Part shown: positions 4,959-5,133 of the stretch, piece after piece
Numbering within the stretch: the first letter of the stretch is position 1
Layout of the letters: each line of letters starts with the position of its first letter
Notes under the pieces: generated by a model
Database searches by the model: none
Told to the model about the DNA's origin: nothing
Seen by the model: the letters and a program-made list of their open reading frames with translations, nothing else
From: Ignavibacteriaceae bacterium
Lineage (GTDB): Bacteria; Bacteroidota; Ignavibacteria; Ignavibacteriales; Ignavibacteriaceae
Reading direction: 5' to 3'
Assembly: GCA_022865965.1 (NCBI GenBank)
Contig: JALHTS010000661.1
Location: 1-5,133 of the forward strand
Length of the DNA: 5,133 nt
Program-made: the position numbers and the translations under genes

Positions 4959-4988
4959 AATGTAAGACTTATAAGAACATTTATAATT

Positions 4989-5133
4989 ATGCAGAACAAA
5001 AGACTTATCATAATCGTACTCACTTCAGCAATTCTATTGCTCATACCATTAATTGCGATGCAGTTCACAGATGAAGTAAATTGGACTCTGTTCGATTTTA
5101 TTGTCGCTGGTGTCCTATTGCTAGGTACAGGTC
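4989..5133 (+). CDS. Small hydrophobic membrane protein, 5' part
   Basis: An ATG at 4989 opens a frame that stays open to the window end (48 codons). Residues 5-24 ([20 protein letters not shown]) form one likely membrane helix after a short basic MQNKR start. [12 protein letters not shown] (26-37) is a polar connecting loop, and [11 protein letters not shown] (38-48) starts a second helix. I associate this pattern with a small conserved multi-helix membrane protein of unknown function in Bacteroidota. The NWTxFDF loop followed by a glycine-rich helix is its most recognisable part. A signal peptide instead of a membrane anchor is possible but less likely, as no cleavage motif is seen. It begins 39 bases after the proposed cassette joint at 4950/4951, a normal distance for a cassette gene. 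No clear Shine-Dalgarno box. Confidence 0.65.
   Translation, partial: MQNKRLIIIVLTSAILLLIPLIAMQFTDEVNWTLFDFIVAGVLLLGTG

Noticed and set aside
4951..4987. Sigma-70-type promoter from TTGCCA (4951-4956) with TATAAT (4982-4987)
   Set aside because: The spacing is 25 bases, too long, and the TATAAG alternative at 4970 is too close at 13. Neither fits the TAnnTTTG promoter expected in Bacteroidota.
4820..5074. An 84-codon plus-strand frame starting in the methyltransferase 3' end
   Set aside because: It crosses the duplicated gene tail and the hairpin site and overlaps the membrane protein gene in another frame. Its translation has no coherent domain.

Overview
The window is A+T-rich accessory DNA, most likely from a member of the Bacteroidota. 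That assignment is an inference. It rests on base composition, weak or absent Shine-Dalgarno sequences before several genes, and families and intergenic repeat elements I associate with that phylum. No rRNA, tRNA, CRISPR array or complete transposase gene is visible.

Bases 1-2224 hold a damaged restriction-modification region. It opens with the 3' part of a DNA adenine/cytosine-N4 methyltransferase gene, which stops short of where its family normally ends. That stop overlaps the start of a 362-residue predicted nuclease (PD-(D/E)XK-like core plus two winged-helix-like segments), which is more A+T-rich than its flanks. A 93-residue acidic protein of unknown function follows. Last comes a restriction endonuclease reading frame of MjaI-like type that keeps its C-terminal half and catalytic core but has no start codon. 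The losses at the methyltransferase 3' end and the endonuclease 5' end face each other across the two middle genes, as if those genes had replaced the centre of an older methyltransferase-endonuclease pair.

Bases 2225-2734 have no intact gene. On the minus strand they carry two relics in series: the N-terminal piece of a tyrosine recombinase (one frameshift, one nonsense codon), then the C-terminal piece of a threonine-synthase-like PLP enzyme. Both lie between two attC-like boundaries.

Bases 2691-4950 look like one integron-type gene cassette. The cassette start (GTTATACAA, counting the upstream G) is the exact reverse complement of a 9-mer (TTGTATAAC) that opens the hairpin-bearing recombination-site-like element at its end. 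Inside are an intact N5-(carboxyethyl)ornithine synthase/alanine dehydrogenase-family gene and an intact class I SAM-dependent methyltransferase gene. The methyltransferase is bracketed by two imperfect 60-base direct repeats. Both repeats match the 3' end of the dehydrogenase gene, so the methyltransferase seems to have entered, or been duplicated into, this cassette secondarily.

After base 4950 a further cassette appears to begin, carrying the start of a small hydrophobic membrane protein gene that runs off the window. Overall this reads as a piece of a cassette array or similar modular island, with defence genes and small-molecule enzymes in various stages of decay. The cassette interpretation is built from sequence patterns alone and makes specific predictions for DNA just outside the window.
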